This document shows, one piece after another, positions 52,361-62,834 of a stretch of 64,000 nucleotides of DNA. The notes under the pieces were generated by a model that searched no databases, was not told the origin of the DNA, and worked only from the letters and a program-made list of their open reading frames with translations. Position 1 is the first letter of the stretch; the number at the start of each line of letters is the position of its first letter. The translations under genes and the position numbers were made by a program. The stretch comes from Allopontixanthobacter confluentis (GTDB lineage Bacteria; Pseudomonadota; Alphaproteobacteria; Sphingomonadales; Sphingomonadaceae), in the NCBI RefSeq assembly GCF_009827615.1, contig NZ_WTYU01000002.1:479020-543019 (forward strand), in the 5' to 3' direction.

Positions 52361-54174
52361 CTGCGATAGAGTGCATCCAGCCGGTCACCATAGCGTTCCC
52401 TGATCTTGTGCCGGCGGATTTTCAGGCTGGGTGTCATTTCTTCGTTCTCGATTGAAAACGGTTCGTCGGCAAAGGTGAACTGCCGGACTTTTTCCACCAC
52501 TGACAGTTCCTTGTTCACCCGGTCCACCGCGGCGCGGATGGCGCTGCGGAATTCAGGGAGTTCCTGCAATTGCTGGCAATCGAATTTCTTGCCCTGCTCG
52601 CGGCACCATTCCACCTGCCATTCCGCATCGGGAACAATCAGGCCGACCACGTAAGGGCGCTTGTCCCCTGAAACCATGGCCTGGGCAATTTCGGGTTGCA
52701 GGGTCAGCATTCCTTCAATCTTTTGCGGGGCAACATTGTCGCCCTTGTCATTCACGATCATGTCTTTCTTGCGGTCGGTAATCACGATCCTGCCGCGGCT
52801 GTCGATGTGCCCGATATCCCCTGTATGCAGCCAGCCATTTTGCAGCGCGCGGGCGGTTTCCGCCTTGTTCTGCCAATAGCCATGCATCACCAGCTCGCCG
52901 CGGCACAGAATCTCGCCATCTTCGGCGATTTTTATTTCCACGCCGCGCATGGGCGGGCCGACGGTTTCCATGGCAATGCCAGCGGCAGGGCGGTTGCAGC
53001 TGATGACGGGTCCAGCCTCTGTCTGGCCGTAGCCCTGCAGCATGGTGAGGCCCATGGATTCAAAGAAAATGCCCACTTCGGGGTTAAGCGGCGCGCCGCC
53101 CGACACCATCGCTTTCATCCGCCCGCCGAACCGCTGGCGGATCTTGGGCCGCAGCGCCTTGTCGATGAGGAATTCCATGGGCCGGTCGCGCAGGCGCATT
53201 TTGCCGCCCGCCCTGATTTCGCCAATCGAAAGGGCGCGGTCCATCATGTAATTGGCCAGTTTGCCCTGTTTCGACACCTGTTTCATGATGCGCGTGCGCA
53301 GCACTTCGAACAAGCGCGGCACCACCACCATGATGGTCGGCTGCACTTCCTCGATATTGCTGGCCAGTTTTTCCAGCCCTTCGGAATAATAGATTTCCGC
53401 GCCCATGCCGATCGGCAGATATTGCCCGCCGGAATGTTCATAGGCATGGCTCAGTGGCAGGAAGCTGAGGAAGCGTTCTTCCCCCCAACCAAAATCATCC
53501 GCCAGAATTTCCGCAGCGCCCGCCACATTGCACAGGATGGAACCGTGATGCTGCATCACCCCGCGCGGCGCGCCACCAGTGCCGCTGGTGTAAATGATGC
53601 AGGCTGTGTCTGACCGGCCAATGGCGGCAATGCGCTTGTCCACTGCGGCGCGGGCGGCGGCGGCATCCCCTTCCATCATGCTGGACCATTGGTGGCATGT
53701 CAGCGCGCCTGACTGATATTGCGCGATAGCGTCAATCGCGATGATATGTTCCGGCACGCCGGACCGCATCATGGCAGGGATCAGCGGCTGCGACAGTTTT
53801 ACGTTGGAAACAATCACCGCGCGGGCGCCGGAATTGTCCAGAATATGCTGGTGGTCGCGTTCGGTATTGGTGATGTAGGTCGGCACAGACACGCAGCCAG
53901 CCGCCATGATGGCGAGATCGGCAATGCACCATTCGGGCCGGTTTTCCGACACCAGCGCAACCCGGTCGCCTTCATCCAGGCCCAGCCCGCGCAGGTTTTC
54001 CGCCAGCAGGCAGACCATGTCTGCCGCTTCGCGCCAGCTGATTGTCTGCCAGTGGCCGTCCTTTTTTGCGGCCAGAAACGGCTTGTCGCCCCGTTCCTGC
54101 GCACGGGACAGAAAAAGCTCGACGAGGTTATTCGCCGAATCAAAATCGGAAAGCTGCAATATCCGCTCCTGCAC
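52357..54174 (-). CDS. Long-chain acyl-CoA synthetase (AMP-forming ligase)
   Basis: A 605-residue member of the ANL superfamily that activates fatty acids through an acyl-AMP. Motifs in order: A3 P-loop CIIYTSGTGGAPRGVMQHHG near residue 192 (the usual PKG lysine is arginine), A4-A5 FLPLSHAYEHSGG, MLQGYGQTEAGPVIS, A7 TGDIGHIDSRGRIVI, A8 DRKKDMIVNDKGDNVAPQKIE, and the catalytic-lysine region PSLKIRRHKIRERY at the end. It lies 69 bp from ggt on the same strand. Substrate chain length is not readable. The gene symbol fadD would be a guess. Confidence 0.9.
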   Translation of the reverse strand: MQERILQLSDFDSANNLVELFLSRAQERGDKPFLAAKKDGHWQTISWREAADMVCLLAENLRGLGLDEGDRVALVSENRPEWCIADLAIMAAGCVSVPTYITNTERDHQHILDNSGARAVIVSNVKLSQPLIPAMMRSGVPEHIIAIDAIAQYQSGALTCHQWSSMMEGDAAAARAAVDKRIAAIGRSDTACIIYTSGTGGAPRGVMQHHGSILCNVAGAAEILADDFGWGEERFLSFLPLSHAYEHSGGQYLPIGMGAEIYYSEGLEKLASNIEEVQPTIMVVVPRLFEVLRTRIMKQVSKQGKLANYMMDRALSIGEIRAGGKMRLRDRPMEFLIDKALRPKIRQRFGGRMKAMVSGGAPLNPEVGIFFESMGLTMLQGYGQTEAGPVISCNRPAAGIAMETVGPPMRGVEIKIAEDGEILCRGELVMHGYWQNKAETARALQNGWLHTGDIGHIDSRGRIVITDRKKDMIVNDKGDNVAPQKIEGMLTLQPEIAQAMVSGDKRPYVVGLIVPDAEWQVEWCREQGKKFDCQQLQELPEFRSAIRAAVDRVNKELSVVEKVRQFTFADEPFSIENEEMTPSLKIRRHKIRERYGDRLDALYRS

Positions 54175-54243
54175 CCGCTATCATTTGTCGATCTTGCGGT
54201 TCGTCATTTATCTAGGCCGCCGCAACCGTAGCGGCAAGCCATC

Positions 54244-55986
54244 TCATTGCGGCACCGATGCCCCTTCGCTGCGCGGATCGGCCGCGCCGACCCAGCCGGT
54301 CGCGGTGCGTTCTGCAGCGTTGGTCTTAAGCGGCAATTCGCGCGCCATAACCTGGCTGTGGCCCAGCGCAGTCAGCGCGGCTGTCATGCTTTCCAGCATC
54401 GAACCCTGTTCGATCACGACCGTATCGCCGGGTGAATAAAGCTGCGGCAGGGCCAGCGCATCAGCCAGCGGCAAGCGAAAATCAATCAGGCCAATCAGCG
54501 TCTTGGCCACCTGCACAGGGATGGTCCCGCCGCCTGCTGCGCCCAGAATATAGATCAACTGCCCATCCGGCGCATAAACGACCGTTGGCGCCATGGAACT
54601 GCGCGGGCGTTTGCCGCTTTCCACGCGGTTGGCCACCATTTGCCCGTCCACCACCGGGGCCAGGCTAAAATCGGTCAGTTCATTATTGAGATAAAAACCC
54701 CCCATCATCAGGCCGGATCCAAACGGCCCTTCGATGGTGGAAGTATAGCTGACGGCAGTGCCTTCGCGGTCAAGCGCGACGAAATGCGACGTGCCGTTTT
54801 CCGGCGGCTCGGTGCCATCCGGCGGGGCGATTGCCAGCGCAGGCGCGACACCCGCCTCGACCTTTTGCATGGTGGCGCTGGTAGAAATCAATCGTGCGCG
54901 GCCAGCCAGATAATCGGGCTGCAACAGCCACTGGACCGGCACAGTGATGAAATCAGGGTCCGCCAGATAGCGTTCGCGGTCGGCATAGGCGAGGCGCTGG
55001 GATTCGGCGAACACATGCCAGCTGACCGGCGAATTTACGCCCAGCCCATTCAGGTCGAACGGTTCCAGCTGTTTCAAAATGGCGATGACCGTGGTCGCGC
55101 CCGATGATGGCGGGCCCATGCCGCAGATGCGGTAGGCGCGATATTCACCGCATACCGCATCGCGCGGCTTGGCTTCATAGGATGCCAGATCCTGCGCGGT
55201 CATTCCGGCATCGCGGGGCGTGGCACGGCGGATGCGGGCGGCTATTTCTGCGCCTGCTTCATTGGTGTAGAACCAGTCCGGCCCGCCAGCGGCAATGCGT
55301 TTCAATGTGGCGGCAAGGTCGGGGTTGCGGATAATGGTGCCAACCGGCTTTGCGTCGCCTGCATCGGTGTAGAACAGCGCCCGCCCCTCGGCACTGGCGG
55401 CGGCGCGTGGCTGGTATTTGACCAGAAATTCGTTGAACCGCGGCGATACGGCAAAACCGTCTTCTGCCAGCTTGATTGCCGGGGCGAACAGGCTGGCCCA
55501 TGCCAGTCTGCCATATTGCCGGTGCGCCTGTTCAGCCAGGCGAATATTGCCCGGCACCCCTATGCTCAGGCCGGTCATGACCACATCACCATAGGATTTT
55601 GCGGTGCCATCATCCGCCAGAAACCAGTCCGGCCCGGCAGCGGCAGGCGCGGTTTCGCGGCCATCTATGGTGCTGACCTGGCCATCAGCCGTGCCTCGCA
55701 CGAAGAACCCGCCGCCGCCAATGCCTGAACTTTGCGGTTCCACCACCGTCAGTGCCAGCATGGTGGCAATGGCTGCATCGGTCGAACTGCCGCCCTGCCG
55801 CAACATTTGCGCGCCCGCATCAGCGGCGCGCGGGTCGGCCGCGCTGACCAGACCGGTTGGCGCCTGAAGGGCGGGTGCCGCTGCTTCTGTTCCTGCGGGC
55901 CGGGCAATCTCGCCAGTGGTCGCACAGGCTGATAGCAGCAGGCTGGTGGCAACAAGCGGGGCGAGGCGGGTGAAACGCATTGTCAT
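54244..55986 (-). CDS. ggt: Gamma-glutamyltransferase, exported lipoprotein
   Basis: Splits glutathione and transfers gamma-glutamyl groups in the periplasm. The 580-residue precursor has a signal peptide with LLLSAC (lipobox). Family motifs: GLVSAADPRAADAGAQMLRQGGSSTDAAIATMLALTVVEPQSSGIGGGGFFV, the autoprocessing site before ENGTSHFVALDREGTAVSYTSTIEGPFGSG (Thr of GTSHF is the nucleophile; the common form is TTH), and RSSMAPTVV near the end. Stop to pyrD start is 10 bp, same strand. Start MTMRFTRL at 55986 or 6 bp later. Confidence 0.92.
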   Translation of the reverse strand: MTMRFTRLAPLVATSLLLSACATTGEIARPAGTEAAAPALQAPTGLVSAADPRAADAGAQMLRQGGSSTDAAIATMLALTVVEPQSSGIGGGGFFVRGTADGQVSTIDGRETAPAAAGPDWFLADDGTAKSYGDVVMTGLSIGVPGNIRLAEQAHRQYGRLAWASLFAPAIKLAEDGFAVSPRFNEFLVKYQPRAAASAEGRALFYTDAGDAKPVGTIIRNPDLAATLKRIAAGGPDWFYTNEAGAEIAARIRRATPRDAGMTAQDLASYEAKPRDAVCGEYRAYRICGMGPPSSGATTVIAILKQLEPFDLNGLGVNSPVSWHVFAESQRLAYADRERYLADPDFITVPVQWLLQPDYLAGRARLISTSATMQKVEAGVAPALAIAPPDGTEPPENGTSHFVALDREGTAVSYTSTIEGPFGSGLMMGGFYLNNELTDFSLAPVVDGQMVANRVESGKRPRSSMAPTVVYAPDGQLIYILGAAGGGTIPVQVAKTLIGLIDFRLPLADALALPQLYSPGDTVVIEQGSMLESMTAALTALGHSQVMARELPLKTNAAERTATGWVGAADPRSEGASVPQ

Positions 55987-55996
55987 GCCGCTACTG

Positions 55997-57031
55997 CTAT
56001 TCACTCCCGACCGCCTCGGCAATGCTGGAAAATCCATCGCGCCGCATCAATCGTTCCAGACCCCTGGTGATCTGCCGCGCCAGACCGGGGCCGTGATAGA
56101 TCATCGCGCTGTATAGCTGGACCAGCGTGGCTCCTGCCCTGATCCGCGCCCAGGCATCTTGTGCCGAGGCAATACCGCCTACGCCCACCAAGGGCATCTC
56201 GCCGCCGGTTGCCTGCCGGAAATCGCGAATGCGCTGCTGCGCCAGCCCGCGCAACGGCGCGCCGGACAGGCCGCCTGCTTCATCACGGTGAGGGGATTTG
56301 AGGGCAGGGCGAGAAATGGTGGTGTTGGAAACAATCAGCGCGCCCAGCTTCTTGTCCACCGCGATGCGGGCAATGGCGTCTATGTCGGCAGGTTCAAGAT
56401 CCGGCGCCACTTTGAGGAAAACCGGCACCTGTGCGGCGCCGCGTGCTTCCAGCACTGCGTCCAGCAGGGAAACCAGCGCGCCTTCATCCTGCAAGGCGCG
56501 CAGGCCCGGCGTGTTGGGGCTGGAGATATTGACTGCCAGATAGCTTGCCAGCGGCGCCATCAGCCGCGTCAGCTGGGCATAATCATCAATGCGGTCGGCA
56601 GAATCCTTATTGGCCCCGATGTTGACGCCGACAATTCCCCCGCTTCTGACCTTGCGCCGTTCCGCCAACCGGCGCGCCGCCACTTTTCCACCGCTGTTGT
56701 TGAAGCCCATGCGGTTGATCACCGCCTCATCCTCCACCAGCCGGAAAATGCGCGGTTTGGGGTTTCCTGCCTGTGGCAGCGGAGTGATCGACCCCACTTC
56801 GGTAAATCCGAACCCGAGGCCCAGCAGCGCATCGGGCACCTGGGCATCCTTGTCGAAACCCGCCGCCATGCCCAGCGGATTGGGAAAGGACAGCCCGGCC
56901 ACATCCACGGCCAGGGGGCCAGCCCGCGGGGGCGATTTGAACGGGCTGCATTCCAGCCCCGCAATCGTCAGCCGGTGGGCCTTTTCGGGGTCAAGAATAA
57001 ACAATGCCGGGCGTATCAGGGAGAAAACCAT
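55997..57031 (-). CDS. pyrD: Dihydroorotate dehydrogenase (quinone, class 2)
   Basis: Membrane-associated flavoenzyme of pyrimidine synthesis. The 344-residue protein has the class 2 N-terminal helix, FPNPLGMAAGFDKDAQVPDALLGLGFGFTEVGSITPLPQ, NRMGFNNSGG, GVNIGANKDSADR, NISSPNTPGLRALQ (catalytic serine position), and GVGGIASAQDAWARIRAGATLVQLYSAMIY near the end. Length is normal. It starts divergently from the DUF885 gene with a 430-bp structured gap. Confidence 0.96.
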   Translation of the reverse strand: MVFSLIRPALFILDPEKAHRLTIAGLECSPFKSPPRAGPLAVDVAGLSFPNPLGMAAGFDKDAQVPDALLGLGFGFTEVGSITPLPQAGNPKPRIFRLVEDEAVINRMGFNNSGGKVAARRLAERRKVRSGGIVGVNIGANKDSADRIDDYAQLTRLMAPLASYLAVNISSPNTPGLRALQDEGALVSLLDAVLEARGAAQVPVFLKVAPDLEPADIDAIARIAVDKKLGALIVSNTTISRPALKSPHRDEAGGLSGAPLRGLAQQRIRDFRQATGGEMPLVGVGGIASAQDAWARIRAGATLVQLYSAMIYHGPGLARQITRGLERLMRRDGFSSIAEAVGSE

Positions 57032-57151
57032 GGTCTGGCGCTATGCCCAAATGGCCTGCCCCTGTCGACTATTCCGGGCGCAGATCGCGCAACAAGGGTG
57101 AAGATAAATAGGTCGCAGGGACAGGATGCTGCACCAAGATTGTCGTTTACA

Positions 57152-57274
57152 TACAATAAAAACCAGGGGGAACCGGTGTAAGAGGCTGATGCGACCCGAA
57201 GGGCTCGATGCAGCAATGTAACGAGTTCCTCGACTTCAGGAGCGGTTCCTTCACGAAGGGCCGCTCCTTTTTTT
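57152..57274 (+). ncRNA. Candidate small RNA or leader with intrinsic terminator
   Basis: TACAAT at 57152-57157 (weak -10, no good -35) is followed by about 110 nt that end in a strong intrinsic terminator (57238-57274). Inside is a 10-residue frame MRPEGLDAAM (57189-57221) after an AGAGG sequence at 4 nt. No long gene ends here, so a transcript made for its own sake is plausible: a trans-acting sRNA or a leader-peptide attenuator. It matches no RNA family I recognise. Confidence 0.35.
57238..57274 (+). terminator. Strong intrinsic terminator without an upstream gene
   Basis: AGGAGCGG (57238-57245) pairs with CCGCTCCT (57261-57268), with an inner CCTT/AAGG stem (57248-57251, 57256-57259) and seven T (57268-57274). 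It lies on the plus strand 207 bp from the divergent pyrD start. Confidence 0.92.
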
Positions 57275-57461
57275 GTCCTGAATCCAGCTACATCTTGGTG
57301 CGGCCAGCGGTTGTTGCGCTGGCCTGCCAGCCTTTTCCACGCTGCTGCGAATCGTCCAATCCTGACGAGATTCGCGGCAAAATCTGCAAAGTTTGGCCGC
57401 ATGCTCTAGCCAAAGCGCATTCTTTCCGCCTAGTTTGCCCAATAATATTCGGGTGGAGAAA
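57275..57461 (+). other. Structured gap before the DUF885 gene
   Basis: No gene seen. Two more perfect hairpins: GGCCAGCG/CGCTGGCC (57302-57309 with 57317-57324) and GCGAATC/GATTCGC (57347-57353 with 57369-57375, extended by GTC/GAC). They could belong to the leader of the DUF885 gene. Confidence 0.55.
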
Positions 57462-59309
57462 ATGATGATCCTTCGTGCTTCCGGTCTTGCGACCGCCGCA
57501 ATACTTGCCCTTTCCACCAGCGCCTGTGCGCCGCAAACCGCTGAAATTTCGAGTGCAAGTTCAGCGGCCGCACTTGCTCCGGCACCGGCCACAGCCCAAA
57601 ACGCGCAGCTGGCCCAGCTATTTGCGGATTATGACGCAGCGCAGCTTGCGCTTTCGCCCCAATCCAAGGCGTATCGCGGCATTCGTGACGATGATTATGC
57701 CCGCTGGGGCGATTTTTCCGACGCAAATGCCATCGCCAGCCAGAACCTGCTGCAAGCAACTGCCGCTAAAATGCATCAGGATTTCGTTCTGGCTGATCTT
57801 TCAGCGCAGGATGCCCTTTCCTACCGCTTGTTTAATGCCATGGCCAAGCGCAGCGCGGCGACATTCCCGTTCCGCAAATATGGCTATGAATTTGACCAGA
57901 TGAACGGCGCGCAATCCGGCCTTCCGGCTTTCCTGATCAATATTCATTCGGTCAAGAATCAGGAACAGGCAGCTGCCTATGTCACCCGGATCGGCACGCT
58001 GGGCCAGTCGCTCGACACGCTGACGCAAACATCACGTACCCGCGCAGATGACGGCGTGATGCCGCCGCGCTGGGTGTATGATTACGTCATTTCCGTTATT
58101 GAAAACCTGCTCTCTGCTGGCGATCAAAACGCCATTCTGGCAGATTTTGCCGCCAAGGTGGACGCAATCGACCTGGCTGAACCAAGCCGCACCGGCCTGA
58201 AGGCAGAGGCAGTGGCCGCCTGGAACACGGGCGCGCGCCCGGCCTATGCGCGCCTGCTGGATGAAATGAAGCGGCAGCAGGCCATTGCCGGCACAGCTGA
58301 TGGCATCTGGCGGTTTCCCGAAGGCGGCGCCTATTACAACGCTTTGCTCGGCAATTACACCACCACCGCGCTCAGTGCGGATGAAATTCATGACATCGGC
58401 CTTGGCGAAGTGGCCCGCATCCATGGCGAGATGGAACGCATCATGCGGCAAGTGGGCTTTACCGGCAGCCTGCAGGATTTCTTCAAACATACCCGCGACG
58501 GGGAAGAATTTTTCTACGACACGCGGGAAGCGTATCTGGCCGATGTCGATACCAAGCTGAACGCGATGCAGGCCCGCCTGCCGGAATATTTCGCCACCCT
58601 TCCGGCTGATCCGCTGACGGTAAAGCCAGTGGAAGCATTCCGCGAAAAAAGCGCGGGTAAGGCATTTTATCAAAGCCCCGCGCCAGATGGTTCGCGGCCC
58701 GGCACCTATTATGTGAACCTGTATAATCTGCGGGACATGTCGAAGAACGAGCTGGAAGCGCTGGCCTATCACGAAGGGTTGCCTGGCCATCATCTGCAGC
58801 GGTCCATCCAGACGGCGCTGGGTGATGTTCCGCCATTCCGCAGGTTTGGCGGCGTTACTGCCTATTCCGAAGGCTGGGGGCTTTATTCCGAGGAACTGGG
58901 CAAGGATATGGGCTTCTACAAGGATCCCTATTCAGACTTTGGCCGGCTGGGCATGGAATTGTGGCGCGCCTGCCGGTTGGTGGTGGACACTGGCATCCAT
59001 GACAAACGATGGAGCCGCGAAAAGGCGATCCAATATCTGACGGTCAACACGCCCAATCCCGAAGGGGACATCCGCAAGGCCATCGAACGCTACATCGTCT
59101 ATCCCGGCCAGGCGACGGCCTATATGATCGGCAAGCTGAAAATCATGGAATTGCGGTCACGCGCACAGAGCAGGCTGGGCGACCGGTTCGATATTCGCGC
59201 TTTCCACGATGTCATCCTGAAAACAGGGCCGGTGCCGCTTTCGATCATGGAAGAAAATGTCGACGCGTGGATTGCCGACCAATCCGGCGCATCGGACGCT
59301 GCAGGGTGA
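57462..59309 (+). CDS. DUF885 family exported metallopeptidase-like lipoprotein
   Basis: A 615-residue protein with signal peptide and lipobox-like STSAC (about residue 20). The large DUF885 domain is helical; the catalytic-like segment is ELEALAYHEGLPGHHLQRSIQ, an HExxPGH-type zinc motif (two histidines and glutamate), and later WGLYSEELGKDMGFY and YIVYPGQATAYMIGKLKI are family signatures. These proteins are thought to be peptidases of the periplasm. The ATG at 57462 (or 57465) follows GGAGAA. The Ala/Pro-rich linker to residue 50 is typical of a lipoprotein tether. Confidence 0.88.
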   Translation: MMILRASGLATAAILALSTSACAPQTAEISSASSAAALAPAPATAQNAQLAQLFADYDAAQLALSPQSKAYRGIRDDDYARWGDFSDANAIASQNLLQATAAKMHQDFVLADLSAQDALSYRLFNAMAKRSAATFPFRKYGYEFDQMNGAQSGLPAFLINIHSVKNQEQAAAYVTRIGTLGQSLDTLTQTSRTRADDGVMPPRWVYDYVISVIENLLSAGDQNAILADFAAKVDAIDLAEPSRTGLKAEAVAAWNTGARPAYARLLDEMKRQQAIAGTADGIWRFPEGGAYYNALLGNYTTTALSADEIHDIGLGEVARIHGEMERIMRQVGFTGSLQDFFKHTRDGEEFFYDTREAYLADVDTKLNAMQARLPEYFATLPADPLTVKPVEAFREKSAGKAFYQSPAPDGSRPGTYYVNLYNLRDMSKNELEALAYHEGLPGHHLQRSIQTALGDVPPFRRFGGVTAYSEGWGLYSEELGKDMGFYKDPYSDFGRLGMELWRACRLVVDTGIHDKRWSREKAIQYLTVNTPNPEGDIRKAIERYIVYPGQATAYMIGKLKIMELRSRAQSRLGDRFDIRAFHDVILKTGPVPLSIMEENVDAWIADQSGASDAAG

Positions 59310-59384
59310 TGTAGAGCGCAGCACCGCAGGGAAAAGGCGTAAGGAAAGGGCGCGCTGAAGGGGCGCGCGACGCAGGAGGACGAG

Positions 59385-60308
59385 ATGAAAGAAGACCGCC
59401 GGTTTACTTTCGAATTTGTCGGGTTTCCGGCTGATCTTGCGCCTTGTATCAACACGCTCTTCATTTTCCGCACAGACGAAGATGTGCTGGAAGATATTCT
59501 TCCTGCCTATTCGGCGCAGTTCTTCATCATGCCCATGGGGCAGGCAGAAATGCGCTTTGCCGACGGACGCGTGGCACATTCCTGCGCGGCATTTTTCACC
59601 ACGCCGCTGCAACAGGCCGCACCGTTTAAAATGCACGGCCCTGGCCTTGCCATCGGCGTATCGCTGAACGCTTTGGGCTGGGCGGCACTGGGCGGCATTC
59701 CGGTGGACCAATGTGCCAATCAGGTGCTGCGGGCCGATCAGGTCCTGCCAGCAGAGCTGGCGCAGCAGGTTATGAAGCTCAGCCAGTCTGTCAGTGAGGG
59801 CGAAATAGATCCCGCCGGGGCTTGCGCGCAGATGGCACAGATTGTGCGCAGCGGGATCAGGCCGATCGAAAATGGCCATGAAACCGTGATTGCCCGTGTG
59901 GTTGAATGGCTGAACAGCGATTTCAACCCGCCTGTCGAAGATTTATATGAGATGCTGGCTCTGTCCCCGCGGCAGGTGCAGCGCCTGACCAGACGGTATT
60001 TCGGCCAGCCCCCCTCGCGCCTGCTCAAACGGTTCCGCGCCATTCGTGCGGCCACGCTGCTTTCGCTGCCCGATCTGCCTGATGAAATGCGGCGGCAGGT
60101 GGCAGATGCCTATTATGATCAGGCGCATTTGATCAACGATATCCGCCATTACACGGGCCGCACGCCAAAGCTGCTGAAGCACGAAAGCCGCTCTGTCGCA
60201 ACCGATACACTGGCCCCCGCCGGGTATGGGCTGGTGCAGCCATTTGGTGGCGGAAGCCCTGACAGGCACGACATATCCGCCGACATGACCCTGCCCAGCG
60301 CCTGCTAA
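59385..60308 (+). CDS. AraC-family transcriptional regulator
   Basis: A 307-residue regulator. The N-terminal half has an effector-binding-like fold (FTFEFVGFPADLAPCINTLFIFRTDEDVLEDILPAYSAQFF); the C-terminal half has the double HTH: PPVEDLYEMLALSPRQVQRLTRRYFGQPPSRLLKRFRAIRAATLL and DQAHLINDIRHYTGRTPKLLKHES, the AraC signature. The last 45 residues after that are a non-conserved tail. AGGAGGA precedes the ATG. Its effector and targets are unknown; the neighbouring DUF885 peptidase gene is a possible target. It ends 107 bp before the suf regulator. Confidence 0.88.
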   Translation: MKEDRRFTFEFVGFPADLAPCINTLFIFRTDEDVLEDILPAYSAQFFIMPMGQAEMRFADGRVAHSCAAFFTTPLQQAAPFKMHGPGLAIGVSLNALGWAALGGIPVDQCANQVLRADQVLPAELAQQVMKLSQSVSEGEIDPAGACAQMAQIVRSGIRPIENGHETVIARVVEWLNSDFNPPVEDLYEMLALSPRQVQRLTRRYFGQPPSRLLKRFRAIRAATLLSLPDLPDEMRRQVADAYYDQAHLINDIRHYTGRTPKLLKHESRSVATDTLAPAGYGLVQPFGGGSPDRHDISADMTLPSAC

Positions 60309-60372
60309 CGACTCGCAACAAGGGGTTTGCCGTTGAAACCGGCCAGGTGGCTCCTTAGGTGAAATCGGAACG

Positions 60373-60385
60373 AATCAGTCTGATT
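60373..60385 (+). promoter_or_regulatory. Palindrome before the suf regulator
   Basis: AATCAGTCTGATT, a perfect 6-bp inverted repeat about a central T, 31 bp upstream of the regulator start; flanks CG and AA. It is a candidate operator for the operon's own Rrf2-type regulator. It differs from the usual IscR type 1 box. Confidence 0.4.
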
Positions 60386-60415
60386 AAGGCTGTACCACCT
60401 CAGCAGGAGCCGATT

Positions 60416-60858
60416 TTGCGCCTTTCGAGCATGGCCGATTATGCCGTTGTCACCATGAGCGCCGCTGCGCGCCATTGCGGGGGCGTGCGTGTTTCGGCGG
60501 CAGAACTGGCGACCGAAACCGGCCTTCCGGCGCCGACCGTGCAGAAACTGGTCAGTCTGTTGACCCGCAGCGGCTTGCTGCGTTCCATCCGCGGTGCCGG
60601 CGGCGGCCTGCAACTGGCCCGTCCCGCTGCGGCCATCACGCTGGCCGATATTGTCGAGGCGGTGGAAGGACCCATCGCGCTCACATCCTGTGCGCCGCAG
60701 GGCAAGCATGATTGCGCGCTGGAACAAAGCTGCGCTGTCCGCCCGCACTGGGCGATAGTGAATGAAGCAATGCGCGGCGCGCTGGCGGGTGTGCCGCTGA
60801 CCCGTCTGGCGCAAGGGGCGGTTCCCGCGCCGCAGAATGAAATTGATCGAGAAATGGC

Positions 60859-60862
<4 letters not shown>
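60416..60862 (+). CDS. Rrf2-family SUF Fe-S assembly regulator (SufR/IscR-like)
   Basis: A 148-residue Rrf2 repressor that senses Fe-S status and controls the suf operon. The HTH is [22 protein letters not shown]...[26 protein letters not shown]; three cysteines, Cys92, Cys100 and Cys106 ([17 protein letters not shown]), match the IscR cluster ligands. The start is TTG at 60416, 6 nt after AGGAG (60405-60409), and gives the family start MRLSS; GTG at 60359 would add 19 residues with no Shine-Dalgarno. The stop overlaps sufB by 4 nt. Confidence 0.93.
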
Positions 60863-62351
<1,489 letters not shown>

Positions 62352-62355
<4 letters not shown>

Positions 62356-62825
62356 AAAAGACACTCTCCATCAAGACAGGCCCCAAGGAAAGCAGTGCTG
62401 ACCCGCGTGACAATTGGGGCGTGAAGGGCAAGCGGCTGGACCGGCTGCATGAAATGGCCCGTGATCGCAAACGCAACCCCAGCGATGCTGAAAAGCTGAT
62501 GTGGAAGCAATTGGCCAATCAGAGACTGGGCGGCTTCAAGTTCAAGCGGCAGTTCATTGTCGGCACGTCGATTGTCGATTTCGCCTGCCCCGCCGTGTGG
62601 CTGGTGGTGGAAATTGACGATGCCGATATCGGCAGCGAAGTTGAAGCCTTGAGCGACCGCAAACTGGCCGAAGTGGGTGTGCGCGTTCTGCGTTTCACCA
62701 ACGAGCAGGTGCTGGAAGATGTCGAAGCGGTCTGCGGGCAGATCCTCGACATGCTGAACACCAAATTCGAAAAACCCAAGCGCCATCGGACATCCGATGC
62801 CGTCGCCTATAATTCCGATAATTGA
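62352..62825 (+). CDS. DUF559 endonuclease-fold protein inside the suf operon
   Basis: A 157-residue protein of the PD-(D/E)XK-like DUF559 family: [52 protein letters not shown], with the DFACP and EID acidic motif, then [18 protein letters not shown]. The common GxxH after EID is replaced by DDADIGS, so nuclease activity may be lost. It overlaps sufB by 4 nt and lies 9 bp before sufC. The N-terminal 35 residues are a basic, non-conserved extension. The coupled position suggests co-expression with Fe-S assembly, of unknown purpose. Confidence 0.88.
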
Positions 62826-62834
62826 GATTCCAGA

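Noticed and set aside
57152-57274. Identity of the short transcript as 4.5S RNA or 6S RNA
   Set aside because: It lacks the conserved SRP GGAA-loop region and the closing 5'/3' pairing of 6S RNA.
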